A DNA stretch of 26,004 bases from JBMNCQ01 sp049366715. Its GTDB lineage: Bacteria; Bacillota; Peptococcia; Peptococcales; BICA1-8. Both the position numbers and the translations under genes were made by a program. Positions 7,608 to 14,939 of this stretch are shown in pieces. Location of the stretch: the NCBI GenBank assembly GCA_049366715.1, contig JBMNCQ010000003.1, positions 1 through 26,004 on the forward strand, in the 5' to 3' direction. Below the pieces are notes generated by a model. It was not told the origin of the DNA. It saw only the letters and a list, made by a program, of their open reading frames with translations, and searched no databases. The stretch's first letter is position 1. The number at the start of each line of letters is the position of its first letter.

Positions 7608-8132
7608 ATGCTCGAAAAGTATGATGTATTTTTGGATTATCAGACTAAAATTTTAAAAGGCCTGTTAGCCTTTATATTCATTTTTGATTTAATAATAGGT
7701 ACTGCACAGGTTCTATCAAGATATTTATTGCCGTTTAATATTGCCTGGACCCATGAAATCACCCGCTATGGTTTTGTTTGGATGTCAATGCTGGGTGCAG
7801 CTTTAGCAGCCGGAGAAAAAGGGCATATCGCCATGGAATTTTTTAAAGCCCGTTTCAAAGGAACTAGTAAACTGGCACTTGAGTTGTTGATCTATTTAAT
7901 AAATTTACTGATATTTTTAATTATTTTTTACTTTGGTGCTATTTTAACTTTAAGAAATGTTATCCAACTTTCACCAACTATGCAAATTTCTATGGCTATA
8001 CCTTATTCGGCAGTTCCATTTGGTACACTATGCATGTTAATTTATACATTCCGGCATATTATGGAAGCTTTGGCAAAAATGAGAGAAGGAAAAGTAATAG
8101 GTTCCCCAAAGGAGGTGGAGGATCTTGGCTAG
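7608..8132 (+). CDS. TRAP transporter small permease subunit (DctQ family)
   Basis: The protein is 174 residues from ATG 7608; upstream in-frame starts from 7488 would read through the stem-loop and are rejected. Four hydrophobic membrane segments are visible, at about residues 17-35, 46-64, 87-110 and 124-145. The family pattern RYLLPFNIAWTHEITRYGFVW is present, followed by GAALAAGEKGHIAMEFF. The subunit bridges the binding protein and the large permease DctM in sodium-driven uptake of organic acids. The gene overlaps dctM by 8 nt. Confidence 0.92.
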   Translation: MLEKYDVFLDYQTKILKGLLAFIFIFDLIIGTAQVLSRYLLPFNIAWTHEITRYGFVWMSMLGAALAAGEKGHIAMEFFKARFKGTSKLALELLIYLINLLIFLIIFYFGAILTLRNVIQLSPTMQISMAIPYSAVPFGTLCMLIYTFRHIMEALAKMREGKVIGSPKEVEDLG

Positions 8133-9414
8133 TATTCTCTTTATAAGTTTTTTTGCAGCGGCGATAATCGGTGTTCCGATGGCCCTGGCATTAACGATTG
8201 CCAGTATTATTGGTATTGCCTATCTGGGGCTGACCGGACTGCCTTTGGAATGGACATTAGTGGCACAGCGTTATTACGTGGCACTGGATAATTACCCTTT
8301 ATTAGCGATCCCTTTTTTTGTACTAGCAGGAGATTTGATGATGGAAGGGGGCATATCCAGAAAACTAATAATTTTTGCGAATTCTCTTATTGGCCGTACT
8401 CCGGGAGGATTAGCCCACGTTAACTCATTGTCCTGCATGTTTTTTTCCGCTATTTCCGGGTCTTCGCCTGCTACGGCGGCAGCTGTCGGCGGGGTAATGA
8501 TACCTGAAATGGAAAGAAACGGATATGACCGTCCCTTTGCTTCCGCTGTAACAGCAGCGGGAGGGTGTATAGGAATTGTTATACCGCCAAGTATTCCTCT
8601 AGTCGTTTACGGTGTTGTTGCTCAGCAATCTATCGGAGATTTATTTATGGGCTCCGTTACGCCGGGTATTTTAATGGGAATCAGCTTGATAATTGTTAAT
8701 TATATTATTTCTAAAAAAAGAAATTACAGGTTAAATATTGATAAAGTAACGATAAAATATATTTTTGAGTCCTTCATTAAGGCTATTCCGGCTTTAGGAG
8801 CACCGGTGCTGGTTTTAGGAGGTATATATACCGGATTATTTACTCCTACTGAGGCTGCAATTATTGCCTCAGGCTACGCATTTATAGTGGGTATGTTTAT
8901 CTATAAGGGTTTTACCTTGCAGGATTTCCCGAGCATTGTCATTAGATCAGGGATATCTTCCGGTGTTATTGTTCTCTTAATTTGTGGAGCTACATTATTT
9001 GGCTTTATCTTAACCCACCAAATGATTCCGCAAGCCCTGGCTGAAATAATGGCTAATAATATCAGTTCGCCGATTATTTATTTAATGCTGCTCAATGTGT
9101 TGCTGCTATTTGCAGGGACGTTTTTAAATCCCAGTGCGGCAGTTGTAATTATAGCACCGATAGTTTTACCTACGGCGCTTGCCATGGGGATAGATCCTAT
9201 CTTTTTAGGCGTGATGATTGTCATGAACATGTCAATTGGAATGATCACTCCTCCGGTTGGTCAGGACCTATTTGTTGTTGTTAGGATCGCCAAAGTTACC
9301 TTTGAGGAAACAGTAGCAAATGTTTGGCCATATATAATTGCCTTAATCTGTGTGCTGGTTCTTATCACTTACTTTAACGGACTCGTTACGTGGCTGCCTG
9401 CTTTAGGTAAATAG
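8125..9414 (+). CDS. TRAP transporter large permease subunit (DctM family)
   Basis: This 429-residue, highly hydrophobic protein has about twelve membrane segments, the normal DctM size. Family motifs include the N-terminal GVPMALAL, SAISGSSPATAAAVGGVMIP, GGCIGIVIPPSIPLVVYG and the C-terminal NMSIGMITPPVGQDLFVV. The TTG start at 8125 has AAAGGAGGTGG at 8108-8117 and lies inside the end of dctQ, so translation is probably coupled. It forms the transport channel of the DctPQM system, and the gene order DctP-enzyme-DctQ-DctM places it in the catabolic operon. Gene content points to import of a hydroxylated carboxylic acid. Confidence 0.94.
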   Translation: MASILFISFFAAAIIGVPMALALTIASIIGIAYLGLTGLPLEWTLVAQRYYVALDNYPLLAIPFFVLAGDLMMEGGISRKLIIFANSLIGRTPGGLAHVNSLSCMFFSAISGSSPATAAAVGGVMIPEMERNGYDRPFASAVTAAGGCIGIVIPPSIPLVVYGVVAQQSIGDLFMGSVTPGILMGISLIIVNYIISKKRNYRLNIDKVTIKYIFESFIKAIPALGAPVLVLGGIYTGLFTPTEAAIIASGYAFIVGMFIYKGFTLQDFPSIVIRSGISSGVIVLLICGATLFGFILTHQMIPQALAEIMANNISSPIIYLMLLNVLLLFAGTFLNPSAAVVIIAPIVLPTALAMGIDPIFLGVMIVMNMSIGMITPPVGQDLFVVVRIAKVTFEETVANVWPYIIALICVLVLITYFNGLVTWLPALGK

Positions 9415-9469
9415 TAGCAAGCCAGTTTTACACTGCCCGTCAGTTGAGTAATAAAGAGGAGGAAATGTA

Positions 9470-10735
9470 ATGGGTTTGAAAACTTATAAATTATCTTATG
9501 GTAAGAAGTATCTGGAGTTTTCTGTGGAGGAAAAGCATGTAAAACAAGTTATGCTTCCCAATAAAGTCCGGCCTTTAGCTGATCCGGTGGAGGCAATCCA
9601 AAAAGCTTTAAAACAGCCAATCGGTTCCCCTCCCCTGCAGAATCTTGTGAAATCCGGTGAAAATGTGGTGATTGTTGTTAATGATATTACCCGCTTAACG
9701 AAAAGTGATATCTTTTTGCCGTTAATTATAACAGAGTTGAATCAGGCAGGTATTTCTGATGAATGCATAAAAATAATTTTTTCTACTGGTACACATCAAC
9801 CGCAAACTTTTGCGGAACAAAAAGCTGTTGTAGGAGAAAAAATCGCGCAAAGGATCAAGATGTATGATCATAAATGCGATGAGGATGATGAACATGTATA
9901 CGTGGGTACAACCGGCAGAGGGAACAAAGTTTTAGTGAATAAAATGGTAGCCGAAGCGGATCATGTTATCCTTACGGGAGGAATAATCTTGCATCTATTG
10001 GCAGGATATGGTGGTGGCCGCAAGGCAATTTTACCTGGTGTATGCCACCGCTCGACAATAGATTATAATCATAAGTTTATGTTTGATCCGAATTCAGCAG
10101 ATGGTGTGCTAAAAGGGAACCCCTGTCATGAAGATATGTATGAAGCATGCAGTTTTGTTAAACCGTCTTTTCTTTTGAATGTAATACTGGATGAAAATAA
10201 AGATATTGTAGGAGTAGTAGGGGGAAATTGGGATAAAGCTCATACAGAGGGCTGCAAGATAGTTGACCGGCTTTATAAGGTTAAATTACGGGAAAAGGTC
10301 GATATAGTTATTGCTTCCTGTGGTGGTTTCCCGAAAGATATAGAATTCCGCCAAGCCCATAAAGGACAAGAAAATGCTTATAAAGTTATTAAAGAAGGCG
10401 GCATGGTTATTTTTGCGGCAGAATGCCCTTACAAACATGGTGATAAAAGCTTTTATGATTGGATGATAAAGTATCCGTCTCACAGAGAAATGGAAGCAGA
10501 GTTAAGAAGAAAATACCAAGTAGGGCCACATAAGGCTTATTGGGTTGCTAAATTGGCTTCCCGGGCAAAAACTCATTTAATTTCGGGGATGGATGATGAA
10601 ATGGTCGAAAATATGATGATGGTTCCTGTTAAAAATCTCGAAGAAGCTTTAAAGATCGGCTATGAAAAATATGGTTCCCATCCTTCGATCTGTATTATGC
10701 CCTATGCGAGTTATACTTTACCTGTATTAGAGTGA
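9470..10735 (+). CDS. LarA-family nickel-pincer racemase/epimerase
   Basis: This 421-residue protein starts at ATG 9470 behind GAGGAGGA. It matches lactate racemase LarA in length and motifs: NDITR in the N-terminal domain, STGTHQ, GGIILHLLAGYGGGRKAILPGV, and DYNHKF. His109, His175, Lys185 and His201 align, with a one-residue offset, with His108, His174, Lys184 and His200 of Lactobacillus plantarum LarA; there the lysine tethers the nickel cofactor and the histidines are catalytic or bind nickel. So it should be a working hydride-transfer racemase or epimerase of a 2-hydroxyacid. Relatives act on lactate, malate, phenyllactate, hydroxyglutarate or gluconate, so the lactate label is not safe. 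The cofactor genes larB, larC and larE are not in the window. Confidence 0.9.
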   Translation: MGLKTYKLSYGKKYLEFSVEEKHVKQVMLPNKVRPLADPVEAIQKALKQPIGSPPLQNLVKSGENVVIVVNDITRLTKSDIFLPLIITELNQAGISDECIKIIFSTGTHQPQTFAEQKAVVGEKIAQRIKMYDHKCDEDDEHVYVGTTGRGNKVLVNKMVAEADHVILTGGIILHLLAGYGGGRKAILPGVCHRSTIDYNHKFMFDPNSADGVLKGNPCHEDMYEACSFVKPSFLLNVILDENKDIVGVVGGNWDKAHTEGCKIVDRLYKVKLREKVDIVIASCGGFPKDIEFRQAHKGQENAYKVIKEGGMVIFAAECPYKHGDKSFYDWMIKYPSHREMEAELRRKYQVGPHKAYWVAKLASRAKTHLISGMDDEMVENMMMVPVKNLEEALKIGYEKYGSHPSICIMPYASYTLPVLE

Positions 10736-10751
10736 GGAAGGATGTATTTTT

Positions 10752-11177
10752 ATGGCTAAAGTCGGGTTTATCGGTGTAGGTATTATGGGCAGACCAATGT
10801 GTAAAAATCTGCTGAAAAAAGGCTTTGATGTTACCGTAACTGCCCATAGAAACCTGAAATCTATCGAAGAATTGCGTAATTGAGGTGCTGAGGTTGCGGC
10901 TTCTAAGGTGGAACTGGCTCAGAAATGCAATGTTATTATTGCTGTTCTGCCGGGACTCTGTGAGGTTGCAGATGTTTGTTTCGGGGAAGATGGAATTATT
11001 AAAGGCCTAAAACCGACATTCCTTGCCCAGCAGTTTTATCAGACAGCACGTCAAAAAGGCCTTTATGACAGGGATAATTCAGCTCTGATTAAAATTTTTG
11101 AAGAACTTCTTGATGTCGTCAGCATGCGGGTAACAAACGAAGCAAGGTGCTCAATTTATCTTCCGGGTTTGGAGTAA
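10752..11177 (+). pseudogene. Broken beta-hydroxyacid dehydrogenase (HIBADH / tartronate semialdehyde reductase family)
   Basis: The frame begins MAKVGFIGVGIMGRPM, the Rossmann NAD(P) motif of 3-hydroxyisobutyrate dehydrogenase/GarR enzymes, behind a GAGGAAGGA site. Codon 44 is TGA (10881-10883), where relatives have an ordinary residue before GAEVAAS. The same frame continues to ...GLKP and then jumps near 11010-11020 to the C-terminal tail LAQQFYQTARQKG. The middle of the protein, roughly 160 residues with the catalytic lysine, is missing. It therefore carries both a nonsense codon and an in-frame deletion and cannot make an active enzyme. It was presumably the last gene of the operon and once reduced or oxidised a pathway intermediate. 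Confidence 0.88.
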
Positions 11178-11207
11178 TAATTATTATCAAAATAAGCATG
11201 GGTTAAA

Positions 11208-11234
11208 AATTATTTGTTCTAAAGACAAATAATT
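11208..11234. repeat. Inverted repeat after the broken dehydrogenase gene
   Basis: AATTATTTGT (11208-11217) and ACAAATAATT (11225-11234) form a perfect 10-bp, A/T-rich inverted repeat around a 7-nt loop. No T-tract follows, so it is a weak terminator or possibly a protein-binding site. Confidence 0.5.
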
Positions 11235-11347
11235 AAATTAGTCTTCGGCAGTTACTTTATATTAAATTATATCGAGACAAAAAATAAAGTAAAATTGTTC
11301 TTCGATGAATATTAATAAGGTAAAAGCCTGTTATTTTTACAGATACT

Positions 11348-11473
11348 CAGGTTTTTTATCAGGATAATTTTCTGATACCTGCAAATCATTTTATTCAGGC
11401 ATCTTTTTCTCCTGTATGTAAATTCTCAGACATCCTCCGACATACAGGTTTTATGATTAAGATGTCTTTTTTT
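11348..11473 (+). promoter_or_regulatory. Structured leader or terminator region with alternative hairpins
   Basis: Three pairings are visible. CAGGT/ACCTG encloses ATCAG/CTGAT with a 5-T bulge (11348-11381). CCTGTATGT (11411-11419) pairs with ACATACAGG (11440-11448). AGACATC (11428-11434), inside the loop of the second hairpin, is complementary to GATGTCT (11461-11467), which is followed by T residues to 11473. The last pairing would make a terminator or a pseudoknot with the second hairpin. I do not recognise a known riboswitch class. Confidence 0.45.
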
Positions 11474-11590
11474 GTCCGGACAGGATACTTTTTTAATTAG
11501 CAGAGAGAATGATTGGTTAAAATTTATAGGAAAATTCAAAATTAGATGTTAGAATTTCTATAGAGTCATATATTTTAAGGAGGTCTTTAG

Positions 11591-11938
11591 ATGATTGTTG
11601 CACATGCAAAGGATGTTGAAGGAATCACTTATGGAGGAAATGGCAATGTCGTTAAAAAAGTACTGATTTCTCCGGAAGTTGGCTGGAAAGATTATGTAAT
11701 GCGCTTGTTTGAACTTAAACCCGGGAAGGATTCCTGTTCAATGAGACACACCCATGACTGGCCCCATATCATATATATAGCGGGGGGAAAGGGAATCGTG
11801 CATTTAGACGGCACTGACCACGAAGTTGAAGCAGGTTCTTTTGCTTATATACCGGGAGGAAAAATTCATCAGCTTATTAATGAAAGTACGGAGACATTTT
11901 CTTTTGTTTGTATCGTTCCTCCTGAAGGAGATGTTTGA
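11591..11938 (+). CDS. Small cupin domain protein
   Basis: This 115-residue single-domain cupin starts at ATG 11591 behind AAGGAGG. The first cupin motif reads RHTHDWPH, giving His53, His55 and His59, and the second reads IPGGKIHQL, giving His93. In most cupins the third metal ligand is a glutamate; here a histidine lies near that place, so a four-histidine or three-histidine site is likely. Small cupins of this kind act as metal-dependent isomerases, dioxygenases or binding proteins, and no specific reaction can be named. The gene has its own leader and a strong terminator, so it is transcribed alone, though it lies beside the acid-catabolic cassette. Confidence 0.82.
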   Translation: MIVAHAKDVEGITYGGNGNVVKKVLISPEVGWKDYVMRLFELKPGKDSCSMRHTHDWPHIIYIAGGKGIVHLDGTDHEVEAGSFAYIPGGKIHQLINESTETFSFVCIVPPEGDV

Positions 11939-12062
11939 TAGCAGCCCGTTAAGATAACTTCTCTGGTTAAAGAAGCTGGCTTATGAAGTTTGAATTCATG
12001 AAAATGCAAAAAAATATCCACTGCAAAAGCTGATCAATTTAACTTTAGCTTTCATACCTGTG

Positions 12063-12098
12063 ATTAAAAGGCTTCCTTTCTTCAGGAAGCCTTTTAAT
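12063..12098 (+). terminator. Rho-independent terminator after the cupin gene
   Basis: ATTAAAAGGCTTCCT (12063-12077) pairs perfectly over 15 bp with AGGAAGCCTTTTAAT (12084-12098) around a 6-nt loop. The TTTT lies within the 3' arm, and the symmetric A/T flanks allow it to work in both directions. It lies 125 bp after the cupin stop. Confidence 0.85.
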
Positions 12099-12310
12099 AT
12101 AATGCGTAAAAAACCAGCGGTAATCCCCTGGTGACAGCAGAAGAAATCTTTGAGTCCGCACATGAAAAACGGCGTGAGAGTACGGGCTGCCTAAAAGAAA
12201 TTGCCCTATGGAGAAACAACTGTTGGTTGACAAGATCAGGAGACTGCTGGATTTCCGGCTATTCTGTTTGATACAATATTTGTAGATTTTAAGGAATGGG
12301 GTGGTGGCAA
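12099..12310. other. Upstream region of the dual-HTH regulator gene
   Basis: No supported gene is present. Short open frames here, on both strands, have no recognisable motif or good ribosome-binding site. The segment ends with the promoter-like box at 12266-12277 and a G-rich site (GGGGTGGTGG) before ATG 12311. Confidence 0.45.
12266..12277 (+). promoter_or_regulatory. Repeated box GTTTGATACAAT, copy 1
   Basis: This 12-bp sequence occurs again, identically, at 13279-13290, upstream of the neighbouring permease gene. It ends in TACAAT, a fair -10 hexamer, but no good -35 lies 16-18 bp upstream, as expected for an activator-dependent promoter. It lies 33 nt before the regulator start. Confidence 0.45.
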
Positions 12311-13219
12311 ATGAATTTTGCACAAAAAATTCAACACCTTAGAAAGGAACAAAACTTGTCCCAGAAACAATTAGCAAATAAATTAGGAATATCTAAACAG
12401 TCCGTATCGAAATGGGAGTCGGAGCAGTCGGTACCAGGGCTTAATAAAGTGGTACTTTTAAGCAAAATATTTGACGTTACTACCGACTATCTGCTGAAGG
12501 ATCATAACGAATCTCTCCAATATACGGGTCCTGGCCGGGAGCCGGCCCGGCGCAGGGAACAACATATGGATTTAACCGAAATGCCCGGAGTTACTTATTG
12601 TGAATTTAAAAAAGGCTCAAATATGATTGAACAAGGTGAAAAAGTAGAATATATATACTATTTGGTTAGCGGTACCTGTCACCGTTTAACGATTACAAAT
12701 AAAGGGAATGAAATTATTTATGGCACGAAAGAAAGCAAAGATTTTATTAAAGCTTTAGTAGGCGTACTTGTTCTCTACAGTCCTGACGGACGTAGTATAA
12801 GCAATTTTATTGCCAAAAGCAAATGTTATTGTTACAGAATTCCCAAGAATACTTTTTTTCATTATGTAAGGAATAAACCGGATATTCTTACTAAGTTATT
12901 ATGCTTTGCCTTGTGGGAATACCGGGAGTTATATAATACATTTCAATACCGGCAGGAGGGCAAAGTTCCCAATCGTTTATGTGAATTACTGTTAAAAAAT
13001 GCGCAAAATAAGCACGGAAAGTTAGTAGTGGCTAAAGCGTTTAGCAACAGTGAAATTGGCAGATACCTGGGTATTCATAAAGTTACCGTAGCCAAAATAT
13101 TGAAAGCACTAAAAGAAAAAGGCATTATTGAAAAGCATAAAGAAGGTATTTTAGTCTTGGATCAAGCGCAATTAATCGCTTATGCGCAATCTGAAAAAAT
13201 ACTGCATTATTATGTTTGA
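12311..13219 (+). CDS. Dual-HTH regulator: XRE helix-turn-helix, cNMP-binding-like domain, Crp-type helix-turn-helix
   Basis: The protein is 302 residues from ATG 12311. Residues 1-62 are a complete XRE/Cro-type HTH (LSQKQLANKLGISKQSVSKW). After a short linker, about residues 88-200 resemble the Crp/Fnr sensor beta-roll (FKKGSNMIEQGEKVEYIYYLVSG shortened: GSNMIEQGEKVEYIYYLVSG). About residues 215-290 form a Crp-type winged HTH (FSNSEIGRYLGIHKVTVAKI). The sensor lacks an obvious cAMP phosphate-binding Arg-Ser signature, so another ligand is likely; there is no iron-sulfur Cys set as in FNR. Two DNA-binding domains in one chain is unusual for this family. It lies upstream of the permease and sulfotransferase genes on the same strand and probably controls them. 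The ligand could be a phenolic compound, by analogy with CprK, but this is inference. Confidence 0.88.
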   Translation: MNFAQKIQHLRKEQNLSQKQLANKLGISKQSVSKWESEQSVPGLNKVVLLSKIFDVTTDYLLKDHNESLQYTGPGREPARRREQHMDLTEMPGVTYCEFKKGSNMIEQGEKVEYIYYLVSGTCHRLTITNKGNEIIYGTKESKDFIKALVGVLVLYSPDGRSISNFIAKSKCYCYRIPKNTFFHYVRNKPDILTKLLCFALWEYRELYNTFQYRQEGKVPNRLCELLLKNAQNKHGKLVVAKAFSNSEIGRYLGIHKVTVAKILKALKEKGIIEKHKEGILVLDQAQLIAYAQSEKILHYYV

Positions 13220-13241
13220 AGATTTTGTGAAATAAATATCA

Positions 13242-13267
13242 AAAAGGATAGCATACACTATCCTTTT
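13242..13267 (+). terminator. Rho-independent terminator after the dual-HTH regulator
   Basis: AAAAGGATAG (13242-13251) pairs perfectly with CTATCCTTTT (13258-13267) around a 6-nt loop. The T-tract is the end of the 3' arm. It separates the regulator from the permease gene. Confidence 0.82.
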
Positions 13268-13278
13268 CCGATAAGACG

Positions 13279-13290
13279 GTTTGATACAAT
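13279..13290 (+). promoter_or_regulatory. Repeated box GTTTGATACAAT, copy 2
   Basis: This is identical to 12266-12277. It ends in TACAAT, a likely -10 element, and lies 133 nt before the permease start, leaving a long leader. It is a candidate target for the neighbouring dual-HTH regulator or a promoter dependent on it. Confidence 0.45.
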
Positions 13291-13315
13291 TTATTCAACG
13301 AGATGCATGAATGTG

Positions 13316-13330
13316 ATAAATGAAATTTAT
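13316..13330. promoter_or_regulatory. Palindrome ATAAAT-GAA-ATTTAT in the permease leader
   Basis: The element has 6-bp perfect arms with a 3-bp centre, preceded by GTG so that the half-site reads TGTGATAAAT. It resembles Crp/CprK-type dyads in size but is not a match to TGTGA-N6-TCACA or TTAAT-N4-ATTAA. It is A/T-rich, so chance is possible. Confidence 0.3.
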
Positions 13331-13423
13331 GAAAAGGAGAGTGTGCTCTGAGAGATTTAAAATGTCATTTATTTTTTTCATGCTGCCGGAATCTATTTTT
13401 AATAGTGAGGAGTTGAATAAAAA

Positions 13424-14905
13424 TTGGCTAAAGCAGTTACAACAAGCACTGCTCCCAAAGCGAATAATTTTTTATACATTTTTCATTGTGTGATTGGACT
13501 CTTTTTAATGTTCGGCTTCGGAATGATAAAACCTATTGCTCCCCTTACGCCGGTCGGGATGCAGGTCCTGGGAATATTCGCAGGTCTCATTTATTTATGG
13601 TCATTTGTCAGTGTCCTCTGGCCCAGTTTATTAGGTTTGCTTGCTCTAGGACTATCAGATTATGCAACTATGCCCCAGGTTTTATTTAACGGATTCGGGG
13701 ACAAAATTCCTATCCTGGTTTTGTTTGCCATGATTTTGTTTGGAGCAATTCAGCATGCCGGTGTCATCAAATATATCAGCAGGTGGTTTCTGACCAGGAA
13801 AATAATTAATGGCAGGCCGGTCATCTTCAGCTTTATTGTTATCTACTGTGCCTATGTTTTGTCCGCTCTCGGTGCGACTACTTTACCGGCCATATTATTT
13901 ATGTGGTCTGTTCTCTACAGTGTTTTAGAAGATGTTGGTTATAAGAAAGGCGATAAATATACGTCGATTATGGTGATCGGAACGATGTTCGGTGCCATTT
14001 CCGGACAGGCGGCTAAGCCATTTACCGGTTCAGCCCTCATGGTCATAGCGGCTTTTGAAAAAACCACCAATATCCATCTGGAATATTTGCCATATATGGT
14101 CTACGGATTTATTATGTCCAGCCTGGGGATCGTTATTTTCAGCTTATTGATTAAATTTGTTTTCAAACCGGATATGAGTAAAATCGCGAATATCAGTACG
14201 GACCGGTTTGAACAGGATAAACTGCCTAAGATGACGTTGCAGCAAAAAGTTTTATTTACTTGTTTATTTGGATTTCTGGCCATCGTGCTTTTACCCAGCA
14301 TTTTGCCTCAAAGCTTTTGGCTCGGTGCCCTGCTCAACAAACTTGGTGCCTGGGGGATCGTGATCGGCTTCGTCGTAGGCTTATGTTTATTCAAAATTGA
14401 CGGCAAACCCATTTTAAACTTTAAAGAAATTGTCGGGCGCCATGTCAGCTGGGATGTGTATTTTTTAGTTGTTATGTGTATGGCCGTTTCAGGCGGATTA
14501 ACTGCTGACGCAACTGGTATTAAGCCTTTTTTGGTTCAGCTGTTCCAGCCCCTGTTGGGTGGCCACTCAGTATACGGGTTTTCAGTAATTCTTTTGATCA
14601 CTGCACTTATTATTACAAATATTGCCAATAATGCGGTAATGGGTGTCTTATTAATGCCGATCATGTACGGTTTCGCCCTGGAGAACGGGACTAATTTACC
14701 GGCTTTAGCTACGGCCATGGTTTTCATGCTGCACTATGCGATCATGATTCCCGGTGCGTCACCTTATGCGGCTATTCTTCACGGAAATACCGATTGGGTA
14801 GAACCAAAAGAGATTTACAAGTATGGTTCCGTCATCGTAATCAGCATGCTCGTCATGTTCTTATTAATAGGATTACCTCTGGCCAACATGATATTTAGCG
14901 CTTAG
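13424..14905 (+). CDS. SLC13/DASS-type anion permease
   Basis: This 493-residue membrane protein has about eleven to twelve hydrophobic segments and a soluble N-terminal tail of about 14 residues. The start is TTG 13424, with GAGGAG at 13407-13412. The organisation is two repeats with re-entrant loops: GALGATTLPAILF-like (SALGATTLPAILFMWSVLY shortened) in the first half and TNIANNAVMGVLLMPIM in the second. The latter replaces the SNT-type sodium/carboxylate motif of classic DASS carriers. SLC13-type carriers move dicarboxylates, citrate or sulfate with sodium. The sulfotransferase gene follows 34 bp downstream with no terminator, so an arylsulfate or related anion is a reasonable but unproven substrate. 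Confidence 0.85.
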   Translation: MAKAVTTSTAPKANNFLYIFHCVIGLFLMFGFGMIKPIAPLTPVGMQVLGIFAGLIYLWSFVSVLWPSLLGLLALGLSDYATMPQVLFNGFGDKIPILVLFAMILFGAIQHAGVIKYISRWFLTRKIINGRPVIFSFIVIYCAYVLSALGATTLPAILFMWSVLYSVLEDVGYKKGDKYTSIMVIGTMFGAISGQAAKPFTGSALMVIAAFEKTTNIHLEYLPYMVYGFIMSSLGIVIFSLLIKFVFKPDMSKIANISTDRFEQDKLPKMTLQQKVLFTCLFGFLAIVLLPSILPQSFWLGALLNKLGAWGIVIGFVVGLCLFKIDGKPILNFKEIVGRHVSWDVYFLVVMCMAVSGGLTADATGIKPFLVQLFQPLLGGHSVYGFSVILLITALIITNIANNAVMGVLLMPIMYGFALENGTNLPALATAMVFMLHYAIMIPGASPYAAILHGNTDWVEPKEIYKYGSVIVISMLVMFLLIGLPLANMIFSA

Positions 14906-14939
14906 AAGGATAATTTATTATACAAAGGGGAGAAGAACA

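Larger units (their letters stand above)
11178..11590. other. Hairpin-rich intergenic region upstream of the cupin gene
   Basis: No gene is supported. The region holds several inverted repeats, listed separately, and T-runs. It both ends the long catabolic operon and leads into the cupin gene, whose ribosome-binding site AAGGAGG lies at 11577-11583. Confidence 0.6.

Noticed and set aside
10881..10883. TGA in the dehydrogenase frame as a selenocysteine codon
   Set aside because: Relatives have no cysteine or catalytic residue there, no hairpin typical of a SECIS element is evident just downstream, and the frame also has an internal deletion.
12200..12290. Short open frame starting at an ATG near 12210
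   Set aside because: Only 25 codons with no ribosome-binding site, and it overlaps the promoter-like box before the regulator.
12045..12323. Open frame of 92 codons on the minus strand
   Set aside because: It reads through the strong 15-bp terminator stem and overlaps the regulator start; there is no family motif and its composition looks non-coding.
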